From: a virus
Direction: 5' to 3' (one strand)
Length of the DNA stretch: 20,157 nt
Virus record (IMG/VR): IMGVR_UViG_3300042866_001916
Coordinates: 1 to 20,157 of that record
The position numbers were made by a program, and so were the translations under genes. How positions within the stretch are numbered: the first letter of the stretch is position 1; each line of letters begins with the position of its first letter. Shown one piece after another: positions 1 to 7,583 of this stretch. The notes beneath the pieces were generated by a model. The model did no database searches and was not told where the DNA came from. It was given only the letters and a program-made list of their open reading frames with translations.

Positions 1-1283
1 GCCGCAAAGCCCCAGCGCGCATAGGACAGTGTCACCACATCGCCTACGGTGGCCGCCCAGGCCGAGAGTTTGCCCGAGAGCCGCACCGTCATCTGCCGGC
101 GCGCGCGTTCAAGTTCGATCTTCGCAAGCCGCTGCGCCATGGAGGCCGAGATCGTGAAGGGCAGCGAGATGTCGCGCCATTTCCGTTCCCCACCATCCTC
201 GGCCAGGTAAACATCCGAGGCGTAAGCCGGGAAGTCGTCAGGCTGCCAATCGTTCTCGGGGCTGACGAACTGCCCCCGCACCCCGTTGAAGTTCGACGAC
301 ATTGTCACGCGCGTCGCCAAGGTGAGCCCGCCTTCGCGGACGTGGTCCGAGGTGAGCGCCACGTCAGGCGCACGCCAGGCCCCCGCGTGGATGCGCCAGG
401 ATCCGCTCGAGAAGGCGCAGCGGCCTGCAAAGCTGGAGAGCATTCCCTCAATGATGGTTTTCGGGACCTCTGAGAGGGTGATGACCCCGTTGCAGGCATA
501 GCGCGGCTCCGACCCGCCACCGGCCAGCGCGACAGTCTCGTCGCAGATGTTCGCCGCCTCAACCAAGGACAGTTCATCAATGCCGTCTGGCTGGCCAATG
601 CGCGCCCCGATGCCCCAGGTTGGGTTGGCCATATAGTCGGCAAGACAAAGCGCGGGGTTTTCCGAATAGCCTGCGGTTTGCGTCCGCGGATCCCAGATGT
701 CGTCCTTGCCCTCGAGATCCACCGTGATGTTCGGGATCCCGCCCGGGAAGGCGTCCTGGTCATAGGTCAACCGCAGCCGAATGGCCGCACAGCCCCGAAG
801 CCGATGGTTCTCGGTCCATTTGTCGGGCAGCGCCGCTTTGAGGCCCGCGAAGGCGGTCTGGTTTGCGGCGCCCAGTTTCTTTTCGACGACGACCTTTCCA
901 GCCCAGCGGCCCTGCGCGACCCCGGCGGCATTCACGGCCACTTCGCCCTCAAAATAGATGGCCCCAATCGATTTGACCCGATGCGTGGCCAGCACGATCA
1001 CCAGATCGAGGAACTTGTTGTCCGACCCCGAGGAGTGAAGGAAGACGATGACCCCGCCTTTGCGGGTGCGTCCATAGACGAGATCGCGCGGCACGACGGG
1101 CTCGCGGATCGTCACCGTCCGCGGCTGCATCGTGGTCTGCGGTTTTGGCATCAGGGCCTGCGCCGCGTAGGACAGCAGAAGCGTGCCGCCGATCCGCAGA
1201 AGTGCCGCACCAATTCCGCCTGCAGCCAATACGCCGCTGATCGCCCCCGCGATCGCGGTGACGGCTGTCACGATGAAGGGCAT
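1..1283 (-). CDS. J-like phage tail-tip / host-specificity protein, 3' end beyond window
   Basis: Reading the minus strand codon by codon from ATG 1283 gives an uninterrupted frame of about 427 codons to the left edge, so the C-terminus is missing. The first 50 residues are hydrophobic and Ala/Gly-rich (MPFIVTAVTAIAGAISGVLA). Next comes a region with PRDLVYGRTRKGG and FLDLVIVLATHRVKSIGAIY, the pattern of the putative tail protein family found at the N-terminus of J-like tail-tip proteins, and then LADYMANPTWGIGARIG. Such proteins form the distal tip and contact the receptor. It is the last structural gene seen, 15 bases after the K-like gene, matching lambda J. The ribosome binding site is weak. 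Family assignment comes from motif recognition and synteny; the receptor-binding end cannot be seen. Confidence 0.85.
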   Translation of the reverse strand, partial: MPFIVTAVTAIAGAISGVLAAGGIGAALLRIGGTLLLSYAAQALMPKPQTTMQPRTVTIREPVVPRDLVYGRTRKGGVIVFLHSSGSDNKFLDLVIVLATHRVKSIGAIYFEGEVAVNAAGVAQGRWAGKVVVEKKLGAANQTAFAGLKAALPDKWTENHRLRGCAAIRLRLTYDQDAFPGGIPNITVDLEGKDDIWDPRTQTAGYSENPALCLADYMANPTWGIGARIGQPDGIDELSLVEAANICDETVALAGGGSEPRYACNGVITLSEVPKTIIEGMLSSFAGRCAFSSGSWRIHAGAWRAPDVALTSDHVREGGLTLATRVTMSSNFNGVRGQFVSPENDWQPDDFPAYASDVYLAEDGGERKWRDISLPFTISASMAQRLAKIELERARRQMTVRLSGKLSAWAATVGDVVTLSYARWGFA

Positions 1284-1298
1284 GGGTTAAGTCCAGGT

Positions 1299-1712
1299 TC
1301 AGGTTGGCCAGGCAAGCCGACAAGAGGTGAGCGGTACGGTGACGAGGCCCTCCTGCGCCATGCCGACAGCACTTGCGCCGGTACAGATGCCAAAGCCCAG
1401 ACCGCTGTCGGCGAGAACAATGTCGCCGCGCCCAGCGAGAAGTATGGCCGGGCGTGTTTCGCCTAGTAGCGCGCGACCCATTTCTTCCAGCGAATCCCAG
1501 CCCAGCCGGCGCATCACACGCTCTCCGCCCAGCGCGGTGGTATAGCGCCCGCGCCAGAGGGCCGCGATATCCTCACCGCCGGTCAGAATCATGCGCGTCT
1601 CGAATGCGAAGGTTGGGCAATCATGGAGGCCCCAGATAAAGGGACGCGCGCGCGCCGTATCGATGGCTGCGGCCAGAAGGCGTTCCCAGTTCTCAACGCG
1701 GGGGAGCATCAT
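1299..1712 (-). CDS. DUF6950-like, NlpC/P60-type tail hydrolase (lambda K position)
   Basis: 137 residues. The N-terminus VENWERLLAAAIDTARARPF followed by WGLHDC (His30-Asp31-Cys32) and a later RGDIVL (about 95-100) is the pattern of the DUF6950 phage family, which resembles the papain-like NlpC/P60 fold; Cys32 would be the nucleophile. In lambda the K protein at this position is an NlpC/P60 protein of the tail tip, and in gene transfer agents a cell-wall peptidase sits here. The start codon overlaps the stop of the upstream gene (ATGATG; ATG 1712 and ATG 1709 are both possible). A His after the RGD region is not evident, so the active site may be incomplete and peptidase activity is unproven. 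Confidence 0.75.
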   Translation of the reverse strand: MMLPRVENWERLLAAAIDTARARPFIWGLHDCPTFAFETRMILTGGEDIAALWRGRYTTALGGERVMRRLGWDSLEEMGRALLGETRPAILLAGRGDIVLADSGLGFGICTGASAVGMAQEGLVTVPLTSCRLAWPT

Positions 1713-2269
1713 CCGCGCCCCCAGGTGATTTCGCGGTCCTGGATCGCAGTCACATATTCGAACCCGAGATCGCCCGGGAACAGCACCTGCTGGCTTTCGT
1801 GCGTGTAGCGCCAGGTTCGCGCCACAGTCAGGTCGATCAACCGGCTCTCATAGCTGATGGTGATCGTGCAGGTGTCGGCGTCATCCTTGATTTCTGGAAC
1901 ATCGAGGCGGCCCGAGAAGGCCTGGACCGGATCGGCGATGACGCTGCCATTCTCGGCCAGAAGCCCGAGCCAGATCCGGCCCGGTAGGCCCTGACGCGCT
2001 TCATCGATGGCCATCTGCACTAGGTCCAGCGGCACGCCGGAAAGCGAGACGGCCGTGCCGCCGGCCACGACCTCTCCAGTTTCATCAATCGCCCCGAGCC
2101 CAAGCAGAGACCCAGCACCGGCCCAGCTTTGACCATTCCAGCTGACCTCTCCCAGCCCCGACCAGATCCGGACCCAGCCCGTGGCGAACTGACCTTCAAA
2201 GAAGATCACTGGCCGCAGGCTTTGATCGGCCAGCGCAGTGGCAAAGGCGACAGTAAGATCGCGGCTCAT
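1709..2269 (-). CDS. minor tail-tip protein at lambda L position
   Basis: 186 residues with the pattern FATGWVRIWSGLGEVSWNG near the N-terminus, a central LSGVPLDLVQMAIDEARQG and a C-terminal RLIDLTVARTWRYTHESQQ followed by FPGDLGFEYV and a Trp near the end. This is a phage tail family common in alphaproteobacterial prophages. By position (after M, before K and J) it corresponds to lambda L. Lambda L binds an iron-sulfur cluster, but this protein has a single cysteine and cannot do so in the same way, so the equivalence is positional. Its ATG overlaps the upstream stop by one base (TAATG). A role in building the tail tip or baseplate hub is inferred from synteny only. Confidence 0.7.
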   Translation of the reverse strand: MSRDLTVAFATALADQSLRPVIFFEGQFATGWVRIWSGLGEVSWNGQSWAGAGSLLGLGAIDETGEVVAGGTAVSLSGVPLDLVQMAIDEARQGLPGRIWLGLLAENGSVIADPVQAFSGRLDVPEIKDDADTCTITISYESRLIDLTVARTWRYTHESQQVLFPGDLGFEYVTAIQDREITWGRG

Positions 2270-2856
2270 TAGAGGGCTTCGCGGGCGGAGATCGTGAAAC
2301 GGTGCTGATCCGCCCGACCGATGACCGAGGGGACTGGGGCCGTCAGGCGTAACAGGACCGACGGGGCGTCAAGGCCGAGAAGCGTGCCTACAGGGACTGA
2401 GGCCCGGAGCGGTGGCACGAAGGCGAGAGTTGCCTCACTGCCCAAAGGCCTCACATCCGCCGTCAGTTGATAAAGCCGGGTGGTGGCATCTCCGCCCAAC
2501 TGGAAGAAGTCCCCGGCGCGCAGACCAAGCCCCCAACCTGCCGTGCGCAGAGTAGATGATCCGGCAACCTGCACTTCGGTCACGTAAGGATTGCCAGCCG
2601 CCAACGGCACCTCGATCGAGGGATCGGGGAACAGGAACCGGCCCCGCAATCCACCAAGCGCGGTGAAGAAGGCCGAAAGTCGCCGGGCCTTGGCCCCTTG
2701 GGTCACCGCTATTTCGATCTGGTATTCCCACCACGACGCGCCCCAGTCCTGGATCTGGGACGTACCGGTGAATGGCGAACGGGCCTCGGCGACCGACGTG
2801 ACCAGCCGCCGCTCGAGCGAGGACACGAGCGTCAGCGGCAAAACAGGAATGGCCAT
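2269..2856 (-). CDS. minor tail protein at lambda M position
   Basis: 195 residues. The N-terminus (PVLPLTLVSSLERRLVTSVA, then SPFTG and WWEYQIEI) and the central GLGLRAGDFFQLG resemble distal-tail or M-like proteins that cap the tape measure end of the tail tube. It begins one base after the tape measure stop (TGA G ATG) and overlaps the next gene by one base, so translation is probably coupled. No enzyme motif is visible. The role in tail-tip assembly rests on gene order and general resemblance. Confidence 0.7.
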   Translation of the reverse strand: MAIPVLPLTLVSSLERRLVTSVAEARSPFTGTSQIQDWGASWWEYQIEIAVTQGAKARRLSAFFTALGGLRGRFLFPDPSIEVPLAAGNPYVTEVQVAGSSTLRTAGWGLGLRAGDFFQLGGDATTRLYQLTADVRPLGSEATLAFVPPLRASVPVGTLLGLDAPSVLLRLTAPVPSVIGRADQHRFTISAREAL

Positions 2857-2857
2857 C

Positions 2858-5299
2858 TCAGATCACCTGACCCCGGCGCCGCCCATCGGCCACGCTTTCT
2901 TTGGCGATGCGGGCGATTTCCGGAATGGCCGCCCGCAGCCGCGCGTCGATCTGCTCGGCCACGCCCATCTGCGCCCCGCGTGCGTCGATATTGACGGTCA
3001 CGCCCGCGCCAGCGCTGCCGCCTCGGCCATAGTCAGCAGCCTCGCGCCGGTTGAGCACCCGCTCTCCCCGCTGCAGGATCGTCGGGACCTCGTCGGGGCG
3101 GAGACCAGCCCAACCGCCGGAATGCATCCGGGGCGCCGCCGCGAACGCCAGCGCTGGTACCGAGCGAGTGTGTCCCGATAACCCTACGATGCCGCCCGCA
3201 TGCGAGACGGCCGCCGCGACGGACCCGCCGCCGAAGATGCCAGAGAGCGCCGAGGCGATGGGCCCCAGCACCGCGCGCTTGAACGACAGGACCGCGAGGT
3301 CCGCCAAGATTGAGCGCACGAGGCCCTTGAAGTCGAACTTGCCGGTCTCGACGAAGCTTCGGAAGGCGCTTTCCGCGCCACTGAAGGCACCGGTCAGGGT
3401 TTCGCCGAGGCCTTTGCCCCAGTTCAGGGCGTCGGTGGCATAGGCTTGAAGAGATTCTGAGACTGCACGCCACCCGGTGGCGATCCGATCCCCAGCGCTG
3501 CCCGCAGCTCCTCCCGCGCGCCCCATGGCATCCGACAGCCGATCTGCAGAGGCCGTGGCCTCATCCAGCGCCGCTGCACCTTCTTCGCCGGTGCCCGCAA
3601 CAGCGTCACGCAGCGCACCCCAGGAGGTGAGTGGTGCCGTCGCGCCATTGGCGAGATCGGTGGCAGCCTGGCGATATGTGTTCGCGGTGGACAGCGCCTC
3701 GGCAGCAATTGCATCAAGCCCAAGGTCAGGGGGCGTGAGCGGGTTGTCTTCGAAGGCTCGGCGAAAGGCCTCTGCTGCAGCCGTTCCAGCGTCGGCGGAG
3801 GCCCCGGAAAAGGGGTTTGGGATGTCACCAAGACTGATTTCACCGATCTGACCAAAGGTGGTCTCGATGCCGACAGCCGCCAGCGCATCGCGAATGTTTC
3901 CTGTAAAGGCGTCGATCCTGCGGATTGCGCCGTTCAACATGGCTTCGATCCCGTCGAGCATGCGGTTGGCAGCCGAGAAGACAAGATCCCCGATCACATC
4001 CGGCAGGCGCGACCAGATTTCGCGGACGGCCAAGAGTGCACCCTCGAAGGTATTCGCCGTCGTGTTGCCGAAGGCGACCACACTCTCTATCGCTCCAGCC
4101 ATCCCGGTCGCAGCATCGGCTTTGAGATCATAGAACATGGCCGTGGCGCGCGATCCCGCGGCGTTGGCGCCCATCTTGATCCGTTCCCAGACCTCGACCG
4201 CGACATCCTTCAAGAGCCGCATGGCCTCGCCGAAGCCGCCTGCGCCAGACGCCAGCCGGGTGAACCAGTAGACAAGTTCCCCGGCACCGACGATGAGGGC
4301 ACCGATGCCAGTACGGATGAGCGCTCCTTTCAGAACCACGAGCGTCGTAGCCAAACCCCGCACCGAAAGGGCGGCCACCGCCATCGCGGCCACCCAGCGT
4401 CCGGCGAGGAAGGTGGCGAAGGTCCCGGCGTAGATGGCCAGCCGATCAAGGTTGGCCAGCACCGCGTCGAAGGCCCGACTGATCGGGCTGGTGCTGGACG
4501 CAAGGGCGACAAACGCATTGGCCACTGCCTCCAGAGACGGGGCGAGCGCGACAGCGATCCGGTTGCGCACACCAGTAAACACCTGCCCAATGCTGACCAG
4601 CGCGAGTTCCGACCGGCGCATGGCGGCGATGGCGTCTGCATCGAGCACCGCCCCAAGGGCCTGCGCCTGTGTCCCGAGGCGGGTCATTTCTGCGCCGCCG
4701 TTTTGCAGGAGCGGGATCAGCCGCGTCGCATCCGAGGCCATAGCCTCGAGATAGAAGGTCATCTCCTGTTGGCTGACGCCCGCGCGCTCGAGGCTGTCGA
4801 CATAGAGTTGCAGCGCTTCCGGCCCCGAAAGCCGGGCGAACTGGTCCGCCGTCACACCTACTCTTGGCGCGATGTTCTCGAAGAAATCCGCCATCGGACC
4901 GCCGCCCGTCTGCAGGAAGTCGCCGATGCGGTCGTTCACGTCCTTCAGGATGTCGGCCAGCTTCTCTTGCTCGATCCCCACCGTGGCCGAGGCCGCCGAC
5001 CAGCGCTGGAACAGCTCTGGATTGGCATTGGCGACCTGGGAGAGTTGGCCGATCTGGTTGGCGGCGGCAACGGTCGAGCGGGTCATCGAGACGACGGCAG
5101 CAGCAAGGGCCGTGGCTGCAGCAGTGGCCGCGATCCGGGCCCTGCGCGCAAAGGCCGCCATGCGGGCATTGGCTTGTTCCATCTCGCGCGAGAGACGCCC
5201 CAAGCTGCGGCTACCCGCCTCTCCGACACCCTCGAGTTCGGCACGCACCTGGCGCCCACCAGTCGCGGAGAGGCGGACGGATACCTTTTTCTCAGCCAT
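2858..5299 (-). CDS. tail tape measure protein (lambda H type)
   Basis: 813 residues, the longest gene here, as expected for a tape measure that sets tail length and later helps DNA entry. The N-terminus has VSVRLSATGGRQVRAELEGV and an amphipathic helix ending MEQANARM, followed by an Ala-rich hydrophobic stretch (about 55-80). Further hydrophobic segments lie around 290-350. Near 640-690, FRSFVETGKFDFKGLVRSIL plus LSFKRAVLGPI and a Gly-rich tail match the lambda-family tape-measure C-terminal domain. At the roughly 0.15 nm per residue usual for tape measures the tail would be about 120 nm (inference). The start overlaps the stop of the frameshifted chaperone frame by 8 bases. Confidence 0.95.
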   Translation of the reverse strand: MAEKKVSVRLSATGGRQVRAELEGVGEAGSRSLGRLSREMEQANARMAAFARRARIAATAAATALAAAVVSMTRSTVAAANQIGQLSQVANANPELFQRWSAASATVGIEQEKLADILKDVNDRIGDFLQTGGGPMADFFENIAPRVGVTADQFARLSGPEALQLYVDSLERAGVSQQEMTFYLEAMASDATRLIPLLQNGGAEMTRLGTQAQALGAVLDADAIAAMRRSELALVSIGQVFTGVRNRIAVALAPSLEAVANAFVALASSTSPISRAFDAVLANLDRLAIYAGTFATFLAGRWVAAMAVAALSVRGLATTLVVLKGALIRTGIGALIVGAGELVYWFTRLASGAGGFGEAMRLLKDVAVEVWERIKMGANAAGSRATAMFYDLKADAATGMAGAIESVVAFGNTTANTFEGALLAVREIWSRLPDVIGDLVFSAANRMLDGIEAMLNGAIRRIDAFTGNIRDALAAVGIETTFGQIGEISLGDIPNPFSGASADAGTAAAEAFRRAFEDNPLTPPDLGLDAIAAEALSTANTYRQAATDLANGATAPLTSWGALRDAVAGTGEEGAAALDEATASADRLSDAMGRAGGAAGSAGDRIATGWRAVSESLQAYATDALNWGKGLGETLTGAFSGAESAFRSFVETGKFDFKGLVRSILADLAVLSFKRAVLGPIASALSGIFGGGSVAAAVSHAGGIVGLSGHTRSVPALAFAAAPRMHSGGWAGLRPDEVPTILQRGERVLNRREAADYGRGGSAGAGVTVNIDARGAQMGVAEQIDARLRAAIPEIARIAKESVADGRRRGQVI

Positions 5300-5558
5300 G
5301 TCGGTGTTCGATCTCTTCGTTTGTCTTGCGCACCATCACCGCCTCAATGGGCGGCAGGAGTTCCGCCATGATGAGGGGCGAGAGCCCGAGGGCTGCGCCG
5401 AGTTGCAAGGCCGCACCCATGTCCCAGCCGAGGACAGCACCTCCGCTCATGCCGCCGGAAACGCGCACCTGTCCGCCGAGGCGCTGGACCAGATCCCAGA
5501 CCTGCCAGCCTTCCAAAGTGAGAGGTTTGTGCAGGGTCCGTGGGCATTCCGCGCACAT
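5292..5558 (-). CDS. tail assembly chaperone T-part (DUF7697-like), expressed by -1 frameshift from G
   Basis: The ATG-started frame gives 88 residues (LEGWQVWDLVQRLGG, then GWDMGAALQLGAALGLSP). It resembles the small DUF7697-type proteins found between the tail tube and tape measure in alphaproteobacterial phages. No ribosome binding site precedes ATG 5558, and the frame stays open upstream to the A7 run at 5625-5631, where it joins gene G in the -1 phase. The likely product is a G-T fusion of about 229 residues: 119 from G plus 110 read from position 5624 down. Codons between 5624 and 5558 encode DWEFGGGGDYCAACPS, so a CxxCxxxCxxC cluster straddles the apparent ATG, which argues that the ATG is internal. 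The fusion would bind the tape measure during tube assembly, as lambda gpG-T does. Confidence 0.8.
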   Translation of the reverse strand: MCAECPRTLHKPLTLEGWQVWDLVQRLGGQVRVSGGMSGGAVLGWDMGAALQLGAALGLSPLIMAELLPPIEAVMVRKTNEEIEHRHG

Positions 5559-5582
5559 AGAGGGGCAGGCCGCGCAATAGTC

Positions 5583-5632
5583 ACCGCCCCCGCCGAATTC
5601 CCAGTCGGCGAGAGCGGTCAGGCGTTTTTTTC
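5583..5632 (-). promoter_or_regulatory. programmed -1 ribosomal frameshift site with stem-loop
   Basis: In the minus-strand mRNA gene G ends GCG GAA AAA AAC GCC TGA. This contains the heptamer A AAA AAC (5630-5624) in exactly the X XXY YYZ phase for -1 slippage. Five bases later a 13-pair stem begins: 5618-5606 pairs with 5595-5583, with two G-U pairs and a 10-base loop at 5605-5596. After slippage the frame runs CGC CTG ACC GCT without a stop into the downstream T frame and ends at 5292. Heptamer, spacer length and stem are all typical of -1 frameshift elements. Confidence 0.88.
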
Positions 5633-5980
5633 CGCGTCCAAGATGAGCGCGCCCGCGATGTATTTCGTTTGAAACGCCTCGAAGATCGGCCAGAGTTCCA
5701 GCAGCGCGTCGAGGCCCTCGGACGTGAGAGGCAGTGGCTTGCCGTCTTCATCGCCCACGCCTTCCCAATCCTTCAAGACGATGCGGGCGACTGCTTTTGC
5801 CACGATGCGCGCGAGATCGTCGTTGGATGCGTTGGCTTCAGCACCGCCGGCTGCCGCGACGATCGTCGGATCGCTCCGCGCGGCCAACATGATGGCGGTG
5901 GTCAGCGGCTCCACCAGCAGGCGGACGCCGTGGCCAAGATCAAGCCAGCGTGGTTCGTTCGATAGGTTCAGGCGCAGCAT
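5618..5980 (-). CDS. tail assembly chaperone G (zero-frame product)
   Basis: 120 residues with no recognised enzyme motif: LNLSNEPRWLDLGHGVRLLV, an acidic and Ala-rich middle, then LDALLELWPIFEAFQTKYIA. It lies between the tail tube gene (2-base gap) and the tape measure gene, the invariant place of the G/T chaperone pair in long-tailed phages. The end (DAEKNA stop) carries the slippery heptamer. Ribosomes that do not slip make this short form; a minority that slip make the G-T fusion. Both forms act in the cytoplasm on the tape measure and are absent from the mature tail in lambda. The identification rests on position, size and the frameshift signal. Confidence 0.85.
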   Translation of the reverse strand: MLRLNLSNEPRWLDLGHGVRLLVEPLTTAIMLAARSDPTIVAAAGGAEANASNDDLARIVAKAVARIVLKDWEGVGDEDGKPLPLTSEGLDALLELWPIFEAFQTKYIAGALILDAEKNA

Positions 5981-5982
5981 GG

Positions 5983-6924
5983 TCAGTAAACCTCGCGGTC
6001 ATTGGTCAGCGTGACAGTGCACATCCGGCCCAGCACTGGGTCGCTTGCAGCCTGCCAGTCGAAGGTTGCCTGCAGGCCTTGCGGGCCGGAGATCTCGATC
6101 CGGGGGCGTGGCAGATAGACGGCATGCGCGGTGACGGTCAGGCTTTCGCCGGTTGGCAGCGTGTAGGAGAACTCCAACTCGCAGGCCTCGCCGTTGATCG
6201 CCTGTGTCACCAGCGTCTGGTCAGCGAAACGCACGACAACATTGCCGGTCAGCGCCGCGATGGACGGGTCAGCGCCGTCGATCTTCCCATCGGCACGGAT
6301 CGTTTCGATGCGGTCGAGGTTGTTGGCGTAGGTCAAGTCAGCGGAAACGATATTGCCGATGTTGGCGCCGTTCCGTGTGATCGCGCCGTTGAAATGCCCG
6401 AAGCGTTTCAGCGCGATGTTAGCAGGTGTACCTACCGCGCTGGTCGTGGCGATGGCCTCGCCCTGTGCCACGATGCTGGCCGTTGCCGTCAGCAGCCCTG
6501 AGCGCGCCATCTGCCAGTTGATGCTGTCCACCATGCAGCCGGAATACATCGCATAGCGCGGCACCTCTGGCATGCCGGTCTCGACCGAGAACGATGGAAG
6601 CGCCCAGTTTCCGGAGCGAAACGCATGCGTGAAGGGGGCATCGGCACCCGTTGTGGTGGGCGCGCCAAAAGCGGCCTTCAGCCAGAAGCCAAACGCCTCG
6701 GCATCGATCGGGATCACCACGTCGCCATCTGCCGTCACCGCATCCTTGATCGGCGCCTGCGGATCGCGGCCGTAACCCAGCAGTTCCGAGGTCTGCAGCG
6801 GTTGTTCGGCTCCCAGCGTCGTGCTGGCAAAGGGCATCTTGGTGAAACCGCTCAAAGGCGGCGTGCCATAGGTCGATTCGAACGCCAGCGCCATCTGCGC
6901 CCGCGCCCCTTGGGCTCGTGCCAT
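5983..6924 (-). CDS. major tail tube protein (lambda V position)
   Basis: 313 residues from ATG 6924. This start is chosen because AAGGAGA (6937-6931) precedes it by six bases; an upstream in-frame ATG at 6966 would overlap the preceding gene and has no such site. The sequence begins MARAQGARAQMALAFESTYG, followed by a repeating beta-rich pattern (GFWLKAAFGAP, FTHAF, LPSFSVETGM) typical of tail tube proteins with a single beta-sandwich and an added C-terminal domain. A C-terminal Ig-like region (about 240-313, ISGPQGLQATFDWQ) recalls the exposed domain of lambda V. Hexamers stack to form the tube. The strong ribosome binding site fits an abundant structural protein. Confidence 0.88.
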   Translation of the reverse strand: MARAQGARAQMALAFESTYGTPPLSGFTKMPFASTTLGAEQPLQTSELLGYGRDPQAPIKDAVTADGDVVIPIDAEAFGFWLKAAFGAPTTTGADAPFTHAFRSGNWALPSFSVETGMPEVPRYAMYSGCMVDSINWQMARSGLLTATASIVAQGEAIATTSAVGTPANIALKRFGHFNGAITRNGANIGNIVSADLTYANNLDRIETIRADGKIDGADPSIAALTGNVVVRFADQTLVTQAINGEACELEFSYTLPTGESLTVTAHAVYLPRPRIEISGPQGLQATFDWQAASDPVLGRMCTVTLTNDREVY

Positions 6925-6930
6925 GGTGTT

Positions 6931-6937
6931 TCTCCTT
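6931..6937 (-). promoter_or_regulatory. ribosome binding site deciding the tail tube start
   Basis: AAGGAGA on the minus strand lies six bases before ATG 6924. It supports the 313-residue start of the tail tube protein over the longer frame starting at 6966. Confidence 0.85.
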
Positions 6938-6949
6938 GAATTGGTCTCG

Positions 6950-7405
6950 TCAGCCCAGCGCGTCACTGGTCGCGTAGTGAAGGGTGATCGGAATGATCCC
7001 GGCTTTCAGAGAGGCGGCCCCCTCGACCAGTAGATCGACAGGTTCAGCAGCATCCGGCTCGACCCAGTCGCATAGACCCCGCAAAGTACGGTCCGCGGCG
7101 ATCACAGCGCCGACCTGAGCGACAAGCGCGTCGAAAAGGGCGTCCCGATCCGTTGCGGATTGCACGATCGTCTCGAGTTCAGCGCGATGCTGGAAATGAT
7201 AGGTCAGCGGCGACAACGTCACGCCGGGCTCTCCCGGGGTGCCGTCGCGCAGGATCATCAGCCCTGCGGGCGGGATGCGTTCCGGTAGAACTTCCCCGCG
7301 CAGAACAGGCACATGCGGGATCGTCCTGAGCAGGTCCGCCAGGGCGGTCAGGATGGTTTCGCGGGTGGTGGGCATGTGGTTGTTTTCTGCCTTGAATTCC
7401 GCCAT
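6950..7405 (-). CDS. tail terminator-like protein (lambda U position)
   Basis: 151 residues from ATG 7405; ATG 7375 (MPTTRETI, 141 residues) is an equally good start, and neither has a clear ribosome binding site. The pattern RETILTALADLLRTIPHVPV, PERIPPAGLMILRDG, TYHFQHRAELET and a final ITLHYATSD matches the small tail-completion proteins of this prophage group. Homologues are sometimes mislabelled acyl-CoA transferase; no such active site is visible here. In lambda, U caps the finished tail tube before head joining. The first codon lies only 14 bases from the 5' end of the opposing tRNA cluster, so the late mRNA must cross the tRNAs in antisense to reach this gene. Confidence 0.78.
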   Translation of the reverse strand: MAEFKAENNHMPTTRETILTALADLLRTIPHVPVLRGEVLPERIPPAGLMILRDGTPGEPGVTLSPLTYHFQHRAELETIVQSATDRDALFDALVAQVGAVIAADRTLRGLCDWVEPDAAEPVDLLVEGAASLKAGIIPITLHYATSDALG

Positions 7406-7418
7406 CACAGCGAGCGGC

Positions 7419-7494
7419 GGGCCTGTAGCTCAGCGGTTAGAGCAGGGCGCTCATAACGCCTTGGTCGCAGGTTCGAATCCTGCCGGGCCTACCA
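7419..7494 (+). tRNA. tRNA with CAU anticodon, probably tRNA-Ile2 (AUA reader)
   Basis: 76 bases with encoded CCA. Acceptor GGGCCTG/CGGGCCT has two G-U pairs, D arm GCTC...GAGC, anticodon stem GGGCG/CGCCT with loop CTCATAA, and T arm GCAGG-TTCGAAT-CCTGC. The CAU anticodon could be Met or Ile2. C4-G69 and C5-G68 in the acceptor stem, and the stretch TTGGTCGC after the anticodon stem, match Ile2 tRNAs such as E. coli ileX, whose C34 is changed to lysidine by TilS; elongator Met usually has U4-A69. On the plus strand, opposite to the surrounding late genes. Confidence is high for a tRNA, moderate for Ile2. Confidence 0.93.
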
Positions 7495-7496
7495 CC

Positions 7497-7581
7497 GCCC
7501 CCTTGGCGGAATCGGTAGACGCCTGGGACTTAAAATCCCTTGCCTTCGGGCGTGCCGGTTCGAGTCCGGCAGGGGGCACCA
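7497..7581 (+). tRNA. tRNA-Leu (anticodon UAA)
   Basis: 85 bases with encoded CCA, two bases after the previous tRNA. Acceptor GCCCCCT/AGGGGGC is perfect; the D loop has AATCGGTAGA, the anticodon loop CTTAAAA gives UAA, there is a class II variable arm (TGCC-TTCG-GGCG), and the T arm is GCCGG-TTCGAGT-CCGGC. The first anticodon-stem pair (27-43) is a T-T mismatch; the other four pair. It reads UUA and, by wobble, UUG, codons that GC-rich genes seldom use. Confidence 0.96.
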
Positions 7582-7583
7582 AA

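Noticed and set aside
305-763. Minus-strand 152-residue frame and similar frames over the tail-tip gene
   Set aside because: The J-like gene reads without interruption in another frame of the same strand; these are shadows of GC-rich codon bias.
6950-7408. Acyl-CoA transferase label for the U-position protein
   Set aside because: Only a database habit for this family; size, position and lack of an active site fit a tail terminator.
7340-7418. Possible promoter for the tRNA cluster (TTGTTT near 7380)
   Set aside because: No -10 box at a suitable distance matches better than chance, so no promoter was annotated.
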